From Anaerolineaceae bacterium (GTDB lineage: Bacteria; Chloroflexota; Anaerolineae; Aggregatilineales; Phototrophicaceae), in assembly GCA_026708325.1 (NCBI GenBank), contig JAPOVC010000024.1:78282-142281 (forward strand): 64,000 bases of DNA. Direction: 5' to 3'. Under the pieces are notes generated by a model, which saw only the letters and a program-made list of their open reading frames with translations, ran no database searches and was not told where the DNA came from. Of the stretch, positions 1 to 7,835 are shown in pieces. Position numbers and translations under genes: made by a program. Each line of letters starts with the position of its first letter. The first letter of the stretch is position 1.

Positions 1-149
1 CCTTCCGGATCGCCGGTGAGCGGAAAAAAGTGGTCCCAGGTCCAGATGCTGTCGACGCCCATGGCCTCGACTCTGCGGACGCCCTCAATGTATTCCGGCC
101 AGGAGCAGTGCTGGGGCTGCATCTGGACGCCGACGTGCATGCGGGTCAT
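1..149 (-). CDS. LLM-class flavin-dependent oxidoreductase, N-terminal part (cut by window edge)
   Basis: Only the first 49 codons lie in the window. The translation begins MTRMHVGVQMQPQH and continues with an EGVRRVEAMGVDSIWTWDHF segment, the beta1-alpha1-beta2 pattern of bacterial luciferase-like (F420- or FMN-dependent) monooxygenases, in which a WDH motif follows the second strand. The ATG at 149 has a GAGGAAAG ribosome site about six bases upstream; an ATG at 140 is an alternative. The substrate cannot be told from this fragment. It is divergent from galT. Confidence 0.75.
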   Translation of the reverse strand, partial: MTRMHVGVQMQPQHCSWPEYIEGVRRVEAMGVDSIWTWDHFFPLTGDPE

Positions 150-294
150 GGCGCTTTCCTCGTCTCTGTTGCGGCCAGTGTAACGGCGGGAAACCGGGAT
201 GGCCAGGCAGGGGCGTGGCTCGACCTCACCCACGGCCTTGCTCGATTGTTTCGGCGTACAGGAGTCTTTTGCTCAGGGCAAACCGTCTTCCCGC

Positions 295-359
295 GCCCTC
301 ACCCCCCCCCCACCCCTTTCCCGCTGAGTCGCGGGAGCCCTTCCCTGAGGGAGAGGGGG
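295..359 (+). repeat. Composite palindromic repeat (outer repeat with one inserted hairpin)
   Basis: Begins GCCCTCACC, then a C-rich tract, an inserted hairpin module TTTCCCG-CTGAGTCG-CGGGAGCCC, and the terminal CCCTGAGGGAGAGGGGG arm. It ends 40 bases before galT, so it sits in or beside that gene's promoter. Confidence 0.85.
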
Positions 360-399
360 AAAGAGTACAATGGCGCGATGAGTTGGTCAGGAGAGGGCC

Positions 400-1419
400 A
401 TGCAACTGGACCCGCTTGAGCACCCGCATCGGCGGAAAAACCTGCTGACGGGGGAGTACGTGCTGGTCTCGCCGCAGCGGGCCACAAGGCCGTGGCAGGG
501 TGCGCTGGAAGCGCCGGCGCCGGAGCGTCTGCCGGCCCACGACCCGGACTGTTATCTCTGCCCCGGCAACGAACGGGCCGGCGGCATCCTCAACCCGCAC
601 TACGAGCGGACCTTTCTGTTCCGCAACGACTTCCCTGCCCTGCTGCCTGAAGCGCGCCCGGCAGCGGCGGGGGACGAGCCGCTCCTGCAGCTGGAGGCGG
701 TTCGCGGCGACTGTCAGGTGCTGTGTTTTTCGCCGCGACACGACGCGACCCTGGCGGGGATGGCGTTGACGGAATTGCGCCACGTCATCGACGTGCAGGC
801 AACGGTGCTGGCCGACCTGGGACGGCGCTGGCGGCACGTGCAACTCTTTGAGAACCGCGGCGACGCCATGGGCGCGTCGAGCCCGCACACGCACGCCCAG
901 ATCTGGGCCTGCGACGCCCTGCCGACGATCGTGGCACGCGAGGACGCGCAACAGAGGCAATACGTCCGGGTGCATGGCGGGCGACCGCTTCTGCAGGACT
1001 ACGCCGATGCCGAACTGCGCTGCGGCGAGCGGACCGTCGGCATGAATCAGCACTGGCTGGCGCTGGTGCCCTTCTGGGCGCTGTGGCCCTTCGAGACTCT
1101 GCTGCTGCCGCGACGGCAGGTCGGCCAACTGCAGGACCTGACGGATGTTGAACGGGACGCCCTGGCCCCGCTCTTGCGCGAGTTGTTGCGGCGTTATGAC
1201 GGGCTGTTCAACGCGCCCTTCCCCTACTCGATGGGCTGGCACCAGGCGCCGGCTGGCGGCGAGGCGCACTGGCAGTTGCACGCGCACTTCCTGCCGCCGC
1301 TGCTGCGCTCGGCGACGGTGCGCAAGTTCATGGTGGGTTTTGAATTGCTGGCTGAGGCGCAGCGCGATCTGACGCCGGAGCAGGCGGCGGAACGCCTCCG
1401 GCGAGTGCCGGTGGAGTAA
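400..1419 (+). CDS. galT: UDP-glucose--hexose-1-phosphate (galactose-1-phosphate) uridylyltransferase
   Basis: Leloir pathway enzyme exchanging UMP between UDP-glucose and galactose-1-phosphate in the cytoplasm. At 339 residues it has the usual length. Visible landmarks are the CYLC zinc pair (C51, C54), the zinc histidine in CFSPRH (H114), the active-site segment MGASSPHTHAQIWA (H163-T-H165) and the C-terminal MGWHQAP and QLHAHFLPPLLRSATVRKFMVGFE block with the iron-site histidines. The usual HPH is HTH here; the nucleophilic second histidine is kept. An AGGAGAGG ribosome site precedes the ATG. galK and melA lie about 25 kb away, so the pathway is split. It converges on an aldo/keto reductase 47 bp downstream. 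Confidence 0.95.
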   Translation: MQLDPLEHPHRRKNLLTGEYVLVSPQRATRPWQGALEAPAPERLPAHDPDCYLCPGNERAGGILNPHYERTFLFRNDFPALLPEARPAAAGDEPLLQLEAVRGDCQVLCFSPRHDATLAGMALTELRHVIDVQATVLADLGRRWRHVQLFENRGDAMGASSPHTHAQIWACDALPTIVAREDAQQRQYVRVHGGRPLLQDYADAELRCGERTVGMNQHWLALVPFWALWPFETLLLPRRQVGQLQDLTDVERDALAPLLRELLRRYDGLFNAPFPYSMGWHQAPAGGEAHWQLHAHFLPPLLRSATVRKFMVGFELLAEAQRDLTPEQAAERLRRVPVE

Positions 1420-1466
1420 ATCGAAACTCCCGCTTCTGTCGGGTTGCTCTCGCGTCCTGCCGTGGC

Positions 1467-2408
1467 TCAGGTGTCGCCGGCCAGAATGGCGTTGACCTCG
1501 TCGTATTCGTCGGACGTGAGTTGCCAGTCCGCGGCGCGGGCGTTGGCGCGCAGCTGGTCCGGGCGCGTGACGCCGGAAATGACGGAGCAGACCTCGGGGC
1601 GGGCCAGCAACCAGGCCTGGGCCAGTTCGGCCATCGTATGCTCGCGCTCGCGGGCCCAGACTTCAAGCCGCTCGACCAGGCCGTAATTGGCGTCCGTCAT
1701 GTAGCGTTGCACGTAGGCGCTGCTTTCCCCGCGCGAGCCAGGCGGCGCGCCGGCTTTCCGTGTGTACTTGCCGGTCAGGAAGCCGCCGGCCAGCGGGAAG
1801 TAGGGGATGAAGCCCAGTCCGCCCTGCTCGCAGAAGGGCAGCACCTCGTCCTCGACCTGGCGCTCCAGCATGTGATAGTGGGACTGGACGCTGACGAGCG
1901 GCTCCCAGGCGTTGAATTGCGCCAGCAGGTTGGCCTGCGCCAGTTGCCAGGACATGTAATTCGAAGCGCCGATGTAGCGCACTTTCCCGGCGCTGACGAG
2001 ATCATCCAGGGTGCGCATCGTCTGCTCAATGGGCGTGCGCCAGTCCCAGCGGTGCATTTGGTACAGGTCGATGTGGTCCGTCTGCAGGCGGCGCAGGCTG
2101 TCCTCGACGGCGCGCAAAAGGTGATAGCGCGAGGTACCGCGGTCGTTGGGGCCGGGCCCGACGGGGAAGAAGGCCTTGGTGGCGACGAGGAAACTGTCAC
2201 GCTGGCCGCGCAGGGCGCGCCCCAGCAGACGTTCGGATTCGCCACCGGTATAGGCGTTGGCAGTGTCGATAAAGTTGATTTCCAGTTCGCGGGCGAGAGA
2301 CAGAATGTTGTGGACGCCGTTCTGGTCCACGACTCCGCCGAACTGGTTGCTGCCGAGGCCGATGGCGGAGACGCGCACGCCGCTGCTGCCGAGTCGTCGC
2401 AGTTGCAT
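1467..2408 (-). CDS. Aldo/keto reductase
   Basis: NAD(P)H-dependent (beta/alpha)8 barrel reductase of 313 residues. The catalytic tetrad can be read directly: D48 and Y53 in DTANAYTGG, K78 in VATKAFF, and the histidine in DLYQMHRWD. The C-terminal part has the SGVTRPDQL cofactor-binding segment typical of the VKbeta/YghZ-like family. A GAGGG ribosome site lies before the ATG. It is transcribed convergently with galT. It is only distantly similar to the pair of aldo/keto reductases at 59-61 kb. The substrate is unknown; sugar-derived aldehydes are plausible from the neighbourhood. Confidence 0.9.
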   Translation of the reverse strand: MQLRRLGSSGVRVSAIGLGSNQFGGVVDQNGVHNILSLARELEINFIDTANAYTGGESERLLGRALRGQRDSFLVATKAFFPVGPGPNDRGTSRYHLLRAVEDSLRRLQTDHIDLYQMHRWDWRTPIEQTMRTLDDLVSAGKVRYIGASNYMSWQLAQANLLAQFNAWEPLVSVQSHYHMLERQVEDEVLPFCEQGGLGFIPYFPLAGGFLTGKYTRKAGAPPGSRGESSAYVQRYMTDANYGLVERLEVWAREREHTMAELAQAWLLARPEVCSVISGVTRPDQLRANARAADWQLTSDEYDEVNAILAGDT

Positions 2409-2582
2409 GGGAAACCCTCGCTGGTATTCAGGACTGCCCTATTTTACGCGAAGGCGGGGCAGATTCGCAGTCTGCGGGGCGATCGAATCGACAGATAACG
2501 GAGGTTATGCCACAATGGGTGTGTCCATCGCAGGCGTCGCAACGTCGCGGACGTACGACGGCGCAGAAAGACGACCCCTCCC

Positions 2583-2915
2583 ATGTCCCAACCACAGACG
2601 GTCACCACCGAGTCCCTGCCGCCGGAGTGGCAGCATCTGGCCACGAAAGCCGACCTGGCTGAGATTCACGGCGAAGTGGCGGAGTTGCGCAGCAACGTGG
2701 TGGAATTGCGAACAAGAGTGGAGTTCATGGTCACAATGGAAGACCTCGCCAAATTGCGCGGTGAGTTTTCCGAATCGCGGACCGGGTTGTTCGGGCTGCG
2801 GGTCAGCCTGGGGACGGCCGGTTGGTTCCCCGGGCTGGCGGTCGGGCTGGAGATCGCGCTTGTGGTGGCCCTGGTGCAGATCGGCCTGTTTTTCCTGCTG
2901 CGCTCACTCGGCTGA
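2583..2915 (+). CDS. Small coiled-coil protein with a C-terminal membrane anchor
   Basis: A 110-residue protein of unknown function. Residues about 19-65 form a heptad-like amphipathic stretch (ATKADLAEIHGEVAELRSNV...) containing the TKADLAEI pattern of DUF1640-type coiled-coil proteins. Residues about 80-107 are a single hydrophobic segment (GLAVGLEIALVVALVQIGLFFLL) ending in RSLG. The layout predicts a tail-anchored membrane protein with a cytoplasmic coiled coil. No good ribosome site precedes the ATG. The family link is by eye only. A palindromic repeat follows 25 bp downstream. Confidence 0.6.
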   Translation: MSQPQTVTTESLPPEWQHLATKADLAEIHGEVAELRSNVVELRTRVEFMVTMEDLAKLRGEFSESRTGLFGLRVSLGTAGWFPGLAVGLEIALVVALVQIGLFFLLRSLG

Positions 2916-2940
2916 GGCGTCTTGCCCGGCGTTTGCCGAC

Positions 2941-2997
2941 GCCCTCACCCCAAACCCTTTCCCGCTGAGTCGCGGGAGCCCTTCTCAGGGAGAGAGG
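2941..2997 (+). repeat. Composite palindromic repeat with one inserted hairpin
   Basis: GCCCTCACCCC start, inserted module TTTCCCG-CTGAGTCG-CGGGAGCCC, then a shortened TCTCAGGGAGAGAGG arm. It lies between the 3' ends of two convergent genes. Confidence 0.85.
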
Positions 2998-3049
2998 CCC
3001 TTAATTCCAGATTTGCGGATCAACTTGCGACAATTGACAGAGCGCAAGT

Positions 3050-3892
3050 TCAGTCGGAGGATTCCTCCAGACCGGCGTCAGCCATCACCGCGCGCAGGGC
3101 CTTGACGGCGCGGGTCATGCCGTCGGGGCCGCTGAAGCCGATGCTATGCGCGGCCAGCTTGAGATGCGGTTCCATGGCGAGCACGCCGTCGAAATCCCGC
3201 TCGCGCAGCGCAGCCATCAACTCGGGAAACTGGCCCTCCCCCTCCCCTGCCGTGACGACCGTGTTGTCGGCGCGGGAGTCCTTGACGTGCACGCAATCGA
3301 CGCGCTCCGCCTGGGCGTCGAAGTATTGCATGCTCTTCAGCACGCCCGCCTGGACGTAGTTGGCCGGGTCCCAGATCAGGCGAAAGTGCGGGCTGTCGAT
3401 GGCTTCCGCGAAGGCCAGCACCCGTTCCGGGCGGTCGCCGACGATGTGGCGCTCGTTTTCGTGCAGCAGGGTGAAACCGGCGTCGGCGGCGATGGCCGTG
3501 AGCGCGGCCAGGCGATCGATCACCTGAGGGACAAACTGGTCGTAGTGGTCGTTGCCTGAGGTGTCGTCGGGATACCAGGAAAAAATGCGGATGCGCGAAC
3601 AGGCGAGGATGTCGCCGATTTCGACCAGGCGGCGGATGCGCTGCTCGTCGAGGGCGACCGGCTCGGCGAGGGGCGATTTGCCGACCGGGCTGCCCAGCGC
3701 GCTGACGTGGACCCCGGCGGCGTCGCAGGCGGCGCGGGCCTGGCGGGCCTGGTCGTCGCTGAGCTGAAGGACGTTGATGCCCCAGGCGGCGCGCAAGTCG
3801 AGGCCAGGGACGCGAAGTTCGTTGAGGACAGCCAGTTGCCCGTCAAGATCCTGGGCGATTTCATCGCCGAAGGCGCTGAGGGTGACGCTCAT
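3050..3892 (-). CDS. Sugar phosphate isomerase/epimerase (xylose-isomerase-like TIM barrel)
   Basis: 280-residue protein starting MSVTLSAFGDEIAQDL. It has the metal-binding TIM-barrel features of the AP-endonuclease-2/IolE-like family: LLHENERH, LIWDPANYV and VHVKDSRA with acidic and histidine ligands, then GEGEGQFPELMAAL and VLAMEPHL. The start is fixed by a 4-bp ATGA overlap with the upstream dehydrogenase, so the two are translationally coupled. The pair looks like an isomerase/dehydrogenase module for a sugar, inositol or sugar acid; the substrate cannot be named. Confidence 0.88.
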   Translation of the reverse strand: MSVTLSAFGDEIAQDLDGQLAVLNELRVPGLDLRAAWGINVLQLSDDQARQARAACDAAGVHVSALGSPVGKSPLAEPVALDEQRIRRLVEIGDILACSRIRIFSWYPDDTSGNDHYDQFVPQVIDRLAALTAIAADAGFTLLHENERHIVGDRPERVLAFAEAIDSPHFRLIWDPANYVQAGVLKSMQYFDAQAERVDCVHVKDSRADNTVVTAGEGEGQFPELMAALRERDFDGVLAMEPHLKLAAHSIGFSGPDGMTRAVKALRAVMADAGLEESSD

Positions 3893-5001
3893 GTCTGGCG
3901 CTCCATTTGTGTTTCCTCGTCCTGCAGGCGCTGCAAGAGGTCCGCGTAGGCCTGGCGGTCGAGGGGGAAGTCGATGGTCTGGCCGCTGTAGTGCGAAGCG
4001 ATCATGCCATTGGCGAGTTCCAGGCCGTGAAGGGATGAGGGCCCGTCGGCCACAAGTGCCTCGCCATGCAGGATGGCGTTGCAGAAATTGCGATGGATAT
4101 CTTCGTGCTTGCCGGTCTCGGGTCCCAGCTCGGTCTCGACTTCCAGCATGCCGGGGTGGCTGAAGCCATCCTGCGCGGAAACGATGAAGTCGTAGAGGTC
4201 CTGATCGAAGCGGGAGAAGCGCAGCGCGCCCTTGTCGACGCGGATGACGCCGCCGGTGCCGATCACTTCGAAGCGGTTGATTTTGCCACCCTCGGCGGTG
4301 CTGGCGTGGAAAACCCCCATGGCGCCGCCGGGCCACTGCATCATGGCCTGCACGGTATCCGCCGGCGTGATGTCGTGGAAGATGGTGGGCGCCCAGGCGT
4401 GGACGCGGGCGGGCATGCCGACGAGCCAGCAGATGAGGTCCATGTCGTGAGGCGTCTGGTTCATCAGCAGGGCGCCGCCCTCTCCGTTCCAGCTGCCGCG
4501 CCATTCGTTGGCCTGGTAGTAGGCGGCGGCGCGAGTCCAGGTCGTCTTGACGTCAATGTGCTGGATCCTGCCCAGTTGGCCGGAGTCGATGATGCGTTTG
4601 GCGGCGACGATCTCGGGACGGGTACGCTGCTGGTAGTTGATGGCCAGCAGGCGTCCGGCTTTCGCAGCCGCCCGGTTCATGGCGTCGGCGTCGCTGACCT
4701 GCAGGGCCATGGGCTTTTCGCAGAGCACGTGCGCGCCGGCGCCCAGGGCGGCGATGGCGATTTCGGCGTGGACCTTGTGCTGGGCCATGATGACCACGGC
4801 CTCGGGCCGCAGTTCGTCGAGCATTTCCCGGTAGTCCGTGTACCAGGGGCAGTTGAAGTGTTCGGCGGCCTTTCGCGCACGTTGCTCGCGGTGGTCGCAG
4901 ACGGCGATGACGTCACAGTCGGTCTCTGCGATGGCGGGATCGTGCATGCGGCGGACGGCGGCTCCGGCGCCGATCAGGGCGTACTGGACTCTTCGGGTCA
5001 T
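3889..5001 (-). CDS. Gfo/Idh/MocA family oxidoreductase
   Basis: 370-residue NAD(P)-dependent dehydrogenase. The N-terminal Rossmann fold shows GAGAAVRRMHDPAI (glycine-rich loop about residues 12-14), VIAVCDHREQRA, and the catalytic CEKPMAL lysine motif near residue 95. The C-terminal half has the GGALLMNQTPHDMDL motif that holds the substrate-contacting D and H. A strong AGGAGGT ribosome site lies seven bases before the ATG. It is the first gene of a two-gene unit with the epimerase downstream. Confidence 0.92.
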   Translation of the reverse strand: MTRRVQYALIGAGAAVRRMHDPAIAETDCDVIAVCDHREQRARKAAEHFNCPWYTDYREMLDELRPEAVVIMAQHKVHAEIAIAALGAGAHVLCEKPMALQVSDADAMNRAAAKAGRLLAINYQQRTRPEIVAAKRIIDSGQLGRIQHIDVKTTWTRAAAYYQANEWRGSWNGEGGALLMNQTPHDMDLICWLVGMPARVHAWAPTIFHDITPADTVQAMMQWPGGAMGVFHASTAEGGKINRFEVIGTGGVIRVDKGALRFSRFDQDLYDFIVSAQDGFSHPGMLEVETELGPETGKHEDIHRNFCNAILHGEALVADGPSSLHGLELANGMIASHYSGQTIDFPLDRQAYADLLQRLQDEETQMERQT

Positions 5002-5030
5002 AGTTACCTCCTGCGTAGGGTATTTCGGCC

Positions 5031-5068
5031 GCCCTCACCCCAAACCCCTCTCCCTGAGGGAGAGGGGC
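5031..5068 (+). repeat. Simple palindromic repeat without inserted hairpin
   Basis: GCCCTCACCCCAAACC followed by the hairpin CTCTCCCTGAGGGAGAG. This is the uninterrupted form of the outer repeat and shows what the composite copies looked like before insertion. It lies between two minus-strand genes. Confidence 0.85.
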
Positions 5069-5140
5069 TTTTGGGCCAGACTATGCGGGTTCGCCTGAAT
5101 GCGGGAATTGTAGCAGCAAGCGTCATGTGGATCACACTGT

Positions 5141-6004
5141 TTAGGCGCTATCGAAAACGCGGGCGATGGCGGCGTTGAGGAAGCCGATATTGTGCGGCAG
5201 GGCCTCATCGACCGGGCGGGCGGCGCTGAAGTCCTCAATGCCCAGCCAGCCCTCGTAGCCGGCCCGCTTCAGGGCGCTGAAGAGCGCGTCCCAGTCGACC
5301 ACGCCGTCTTCCAGCGGCGACCACTCCGCCTGCCAGACTCCGCCGTCTTCCGGCGCGGCGTAGCTGGCGTTCTTGATGTGAACGTGGGCCAGCCAGGGGC
5401 CGAGCACCTGAAAGCCGAGATCGTAGTGTTCGTAGCCTTCGCGGGCCATGTTGCCGGCATCGTGCAGGACACCGATGAAGTCGGGGTCGAAGGGAGCGAC
5501 GAGGCGCTGCGCCAGCGAGGCGCTGCAGGTGATGGTGCCGTGGTGCAGTTCGACGATGGCGCGCACATTGTACTGCCGGGCCAGCTCCTGACAGCCCTCG
5601 AGGAAGCGCGAGGCGCGGGCGAAACTGTCGGCGTACGAAAGGCCGTCAGCGTCGGGCCAGCGGCCGGGGTTGACCCGGATGTTGCGCGCGCCGCAGGTCT
5701 GCGCGAAGCGCATGGCGCGCTCGGTGTTTTCCAGGTCGCCGACGTCGATGTAAGTGCCGAGGCCGGGGATGATCAGGCCATGGGCGGCGGCGACGTCGCG
5801 GGCCCGAATGGCGCTCTCCTCATTGAGCGGCAGCGTGCAGTGGTTGGCGCCCCAGTAGGCGAGCCGCCCGGCAGAGCCACTGGGCCTGCTTTCATCGCTG
5901 ACGCGCCACTCGACTCCGGCGTAGCCGTGACGCTGGAGCGCGGCCGCGCCTTCCTCGGGCGTGAGTTCCGGCAGCATGACGGTGAAGACTGATATGTTGA
6001 ACAC
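5141..6004 (-). CDS. Sugar phosphate isomerase/epimerase (hydroxypyruvate-isomerase-like)
   Basis: 287-residue TIM-barrel protein, MFNISVFTVMLPELTPEEGAAALQ. Recognisable are IVELHHGTI, FIGVLHDAGNMAREG, LAHVHIKNA and WLGIEDFS, the usual metal-ligand strands of the family. Translation starts at a GTG (6004) with AAGGAGA placed about seven bases upstream. It follows the SDR genes with a 28-bp gap and is probably in their operon. It is not close to the epimerase at 3050. The substrate is unknown. Confidence 0.87.
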   Translation of the reverse strand: MFNISVFTVMLPELTPEEGAAALQRHGYAGVEWRVSDESRPSGSAGRLAYWGANHCTLPLNEESAIRARDVAAAHGLIIPGLGTYIDVGDLENTERAMRFAQTCGARNIRVNPGRWPDADGLSYADSFARASRFLEGCQELARQYNVRAIVELHHGTITCSASLAQRLVAPFDPDFIGVLHDAGNMAREGYEHYDLGFQVLGPWLAHVHIKNASYAAPEDGGVWQAEWSPLEDGVVDWDALFSALKRAGYEGWLGIEDFSAARPVDEALPHNIGFLNAAIARVFDSA

Positions 6005-6032
6005 GGGTGTCTCCTTTCAGGCGCGGCCTGGT

Positions 6033-6860
6033 TCAACCGAAAAGCAGGGATTGCGCGCCGTCGATATAGATGACCTCGCCGGTGACGTGGGCGGCCATGT
6101 CCGAGACGAGGAAGAGTACGACGCGGGCGACCTGCTCCGGCGTGGCCGGCGCGCCGTCAGTCAGCGGGACATTGCCGGCGGGCGCCTGCAAAAGATAGCG
6201 AAGCCCCTGACGGCCACGATGCAGCGTGTTTTCCGAAATGTTGGTCGTGACACTGCCGGGGCAGATGACGTTGACGCGAATGCGATCGCGCGCCAGCTCG
6301 ATGGCCAGCATCTTGCCGAGGGCCAGCTGGGCGGCCTTGGAGGCAGCATAGACGGAAGCGCCGCAATTGCTGTACATCCTCGTGCCATTGACGGAGGAGG
6401 TGATGACGATGGCGCCACCCCTTTCACGCAAATGCGGCAGCGCAGCGTTGATGCTGAGGAAGGTGCCCTTGAGGTTGATATCCATGGTCTGGTCGTACTC
6501 GTCGGGCGTGATGTTGTCGACGGCGGCCCAGACGCCGTTGATGCCGGCATTGGCGAAAAGGATGTCAAGGCGGCCGAAGCGCCCCGTGAGTTGCCTGACG
6601 GCGGCGTTCAGGGCGGCGGGGTCGCGCACGTCGGCCTGAAGGGCCATGGCACCGGGGCCGGCGGCGTCCACTTCGGCGGCGGCCGCGTCGAGCCTGTCGG
6701 GGTTGAAGTCCAGCAGACCGACGCGCGCGCCTTCCTGCGCAAACTTCAGCGCCGCCCCGCGGCCAATGCCGGAAGCGCCGCCGGTGACCAGCGCCACTTT
6801 CCCGTCCAGGGGGACGGGAGCCCTTCCGCTCAGTCGCGGGAGTCCTTCATCAAGCTGCAT
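6033..6860 (-). CDS. SDR family oxidoreductase, copy 1 (repeat-derived N-terminus)
   Basis: 275-residue short-chain dehydrogenase with TGGASGIG cofactor loop, NAG, catalytic serine (VITSSVNG) and YAASK active site, so predicted active. The start chosen is the ATG at 6860 (MQLDEGLPRL). The first 20 residues are unusual: EGLPRLSGRAPVPLD is the translation of a palindromic repeat module inserted between the expected MQLD and GKVALVTG. Copy 3 has no such insert. It is the third of three tandem SDR paralogues on this strand, 99 bp after copy 2, followed by an epimerase. Likely role: oxidation of a sugar or polyol hydroxyl. Confidence 0.9.
   Translation of the reverse strand: MQLDEGLPRLSGRAPVPLDGKVALVTGGASGIGRGAALKFAQEGARVGLLDFNPDRLDAAAAEVDAAGPGAMALQADVRDPAALNAAVRQLTGRFGRLDILFANAGINGVWAAVDNITPDEYDQTMDINLKGTFLSINAALPHLRERGGAIVITSSVNGTRMYSNCGASVYAASKAAQLALGKMLAIELARDRIRVNVICPGSVTTNISENTLHRGRQGLRYLLQAPAGNVPLTDGAPATPEQVARVVLFLVSDMAAHVTGEVIYIDGAQSLLFG
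6798..6848 (-). repeat. Double hairpin repeat module inside the SDR copy 1 coding sequence
   Basis: On the plus strand this reads TTTCCCG-TCCAGGGGGA-CGGGAGCCC directly followed by TTCCG-CTCAGT-CGCGGGAGTCC. It is the same two-hairpin arrangement found in the intergenic copies at 32461 and 34321. It is in frame with the SDR and supplies most of its new N-terminus. Confidence 0.9.
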
Positions 6861-6959
6861 GACACGCCCTTTCCCGTCTGCGTATCCGGCGCGCCCCATC
6901 ATAGGGCGTATACGGTGGGTCTGCCAGGTGCGCTGTCAGGCGGCCGCCGGGGCCGGAAA

Positions 6960-7784
6960 TCAACCGCGGAACATGGACTGGGCCCCGTCGACGACCAAGG
7001 CCTCGCCGGTGACGTAGCTGGCCTCGTCCGAGACGAGAAAGAACACGGCGCTGGCGATCTGGTCCGGCGTGGCCGGCGCGCCGTCGGTCAGGGGGACGTC
7101 GCCGCTGTGACGGACGGGGTAGCGCAGCTTCTCCATGTTGCGGTAGCTGATATGGTCCAGAATGTTGGTGCTGACGTTGCCCGGGCAGACGATGTTGACG
7201 CGGATGCGCTCATGCGCCAGCTCGAAGGCCAGCATCTTGCCGAAGGCCAGCTGGGCGGCCTTGGTGCTGGCATACACCGATGCGCCGACGCTGCTGAACA
7301 TCGCATTCCCCGTGACGGAGGCGGTGATGACGATCGACCCGCCCTGCACCCGCAGGGCCGGCAGGGCCGCCTGGACGCTGAGAAAGGTGCCCCGCACGTT
7401 GATGCTGAAGAGTTGGTCGAATTCGTCGGGCCGGATGTCCCCGACGGGCGCCCAGAGGCCGGCGATGCCGGCATTGGCGAAGAGTATGTCAAGGCGGCCA
7501 AAGCGCTCCACCAGCTGCCCAACGGCGGCGTGCATGGCGGCGGGGTCGCGCACGTCGGCGAGCAGCGAAACCCCGCCGGGGCCGACAGCATTAACCTCGG
7601 CCGTGGCCTCATCAAGGGTGTCGGGGTTGAAGTCCAGCAGGCCGACCCGCGCGCCTTCCCGCGCGAAGCGGAGGGCCGTGGCGCGGCCGATACCGGAGGC
7701 GGCGCCGGTGATCAGGGCGACCTTGCCGTCCAGGGGGACGGGAGCCCTTCCGCTCACTCGCGGGAGTCCTTCGTCAGGCAGCAT
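6960..7784 (-). CDS. SDR family oxidoreductase, copy 2 (repeat-derived N-terminus)
   Basis: 274 residues, closely similar to its neighbours. TGAASGIG, NAG, VITASVTG and YASTK are intact. It starts MLPDEGLPRVSGRAPVPLDGKVAL: as in copy 1, a 15-residue stretch encoded by an inserted hairpin repeat separates the initiator region from the GKVAL strand. No Shine-Dalgarno of note precedes the ATG (GGAAAA lies just before it). It lies between copies 1 and 3 with gaps of 99 and 51 bp, so the three are probably cotranscribed. Confidence 0.9.
   Translation of the reverse strand: MLPDEGLPRVSGRAPVPLDGKVALITGAASGIGRATALRFAREGARVGLLDFNPDTLDEATAEVNAVGPGGVSLLADVRDPAAMHAAVGQLVERFGRLDILFANAGIAGLWAPVGDIRPDEFDQLFSINVRGTFLSVQAALPALRVQGGSIVITASVTGNAMFSSVGASVYASTKAAQLAFGKMLAFELAHERIRVNIVCPGNVSTNILDHISYRNMEKLRYPVRHSGDVPLTDGAPATPDQIASAVFFLVSDEASYVTGEALVVDGAQSMFRG
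7726..7774 (-). repeat. Double hairpin repeat module inside the SDR copy 2 coding sequence
   Basis: Same arrangement as at 6798, with one change in the second loop (CTCACTCG for CTCAGTCG). Because it is shared at the same codon position by copies 1 and 2 and absent from copy 3, it either inserted before their duplication or was spread by gene conversion. Confidence 0.9.
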
Positions 7785-7835
7785 GGCGTTTTCCTTCCCG
7801 TACAGGCCACACGACAGCCGTTTCCCAGGACACGG

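Noticed and set aside
295-359. GC-rich repeats considered as CRISPR repeats
   Set aside because: Copies are dispersed over the whole window, not arrayed with regular spacers, and differ in length.
226-1287. A 353-codon minus-strand frame opposite galT
   Set aside because: R/Q/P-rich shadow of a well-identified gene; no domain and no ribosome site.
3050-4504. A 484-codon reading of the epimerase extending into the dehydrogenase gene
   Set aside because: The upstream half is out-of-frame sequence of the Gfo/Idh/MocA gene; the ATGA overlap at 3892 gives the proper start.
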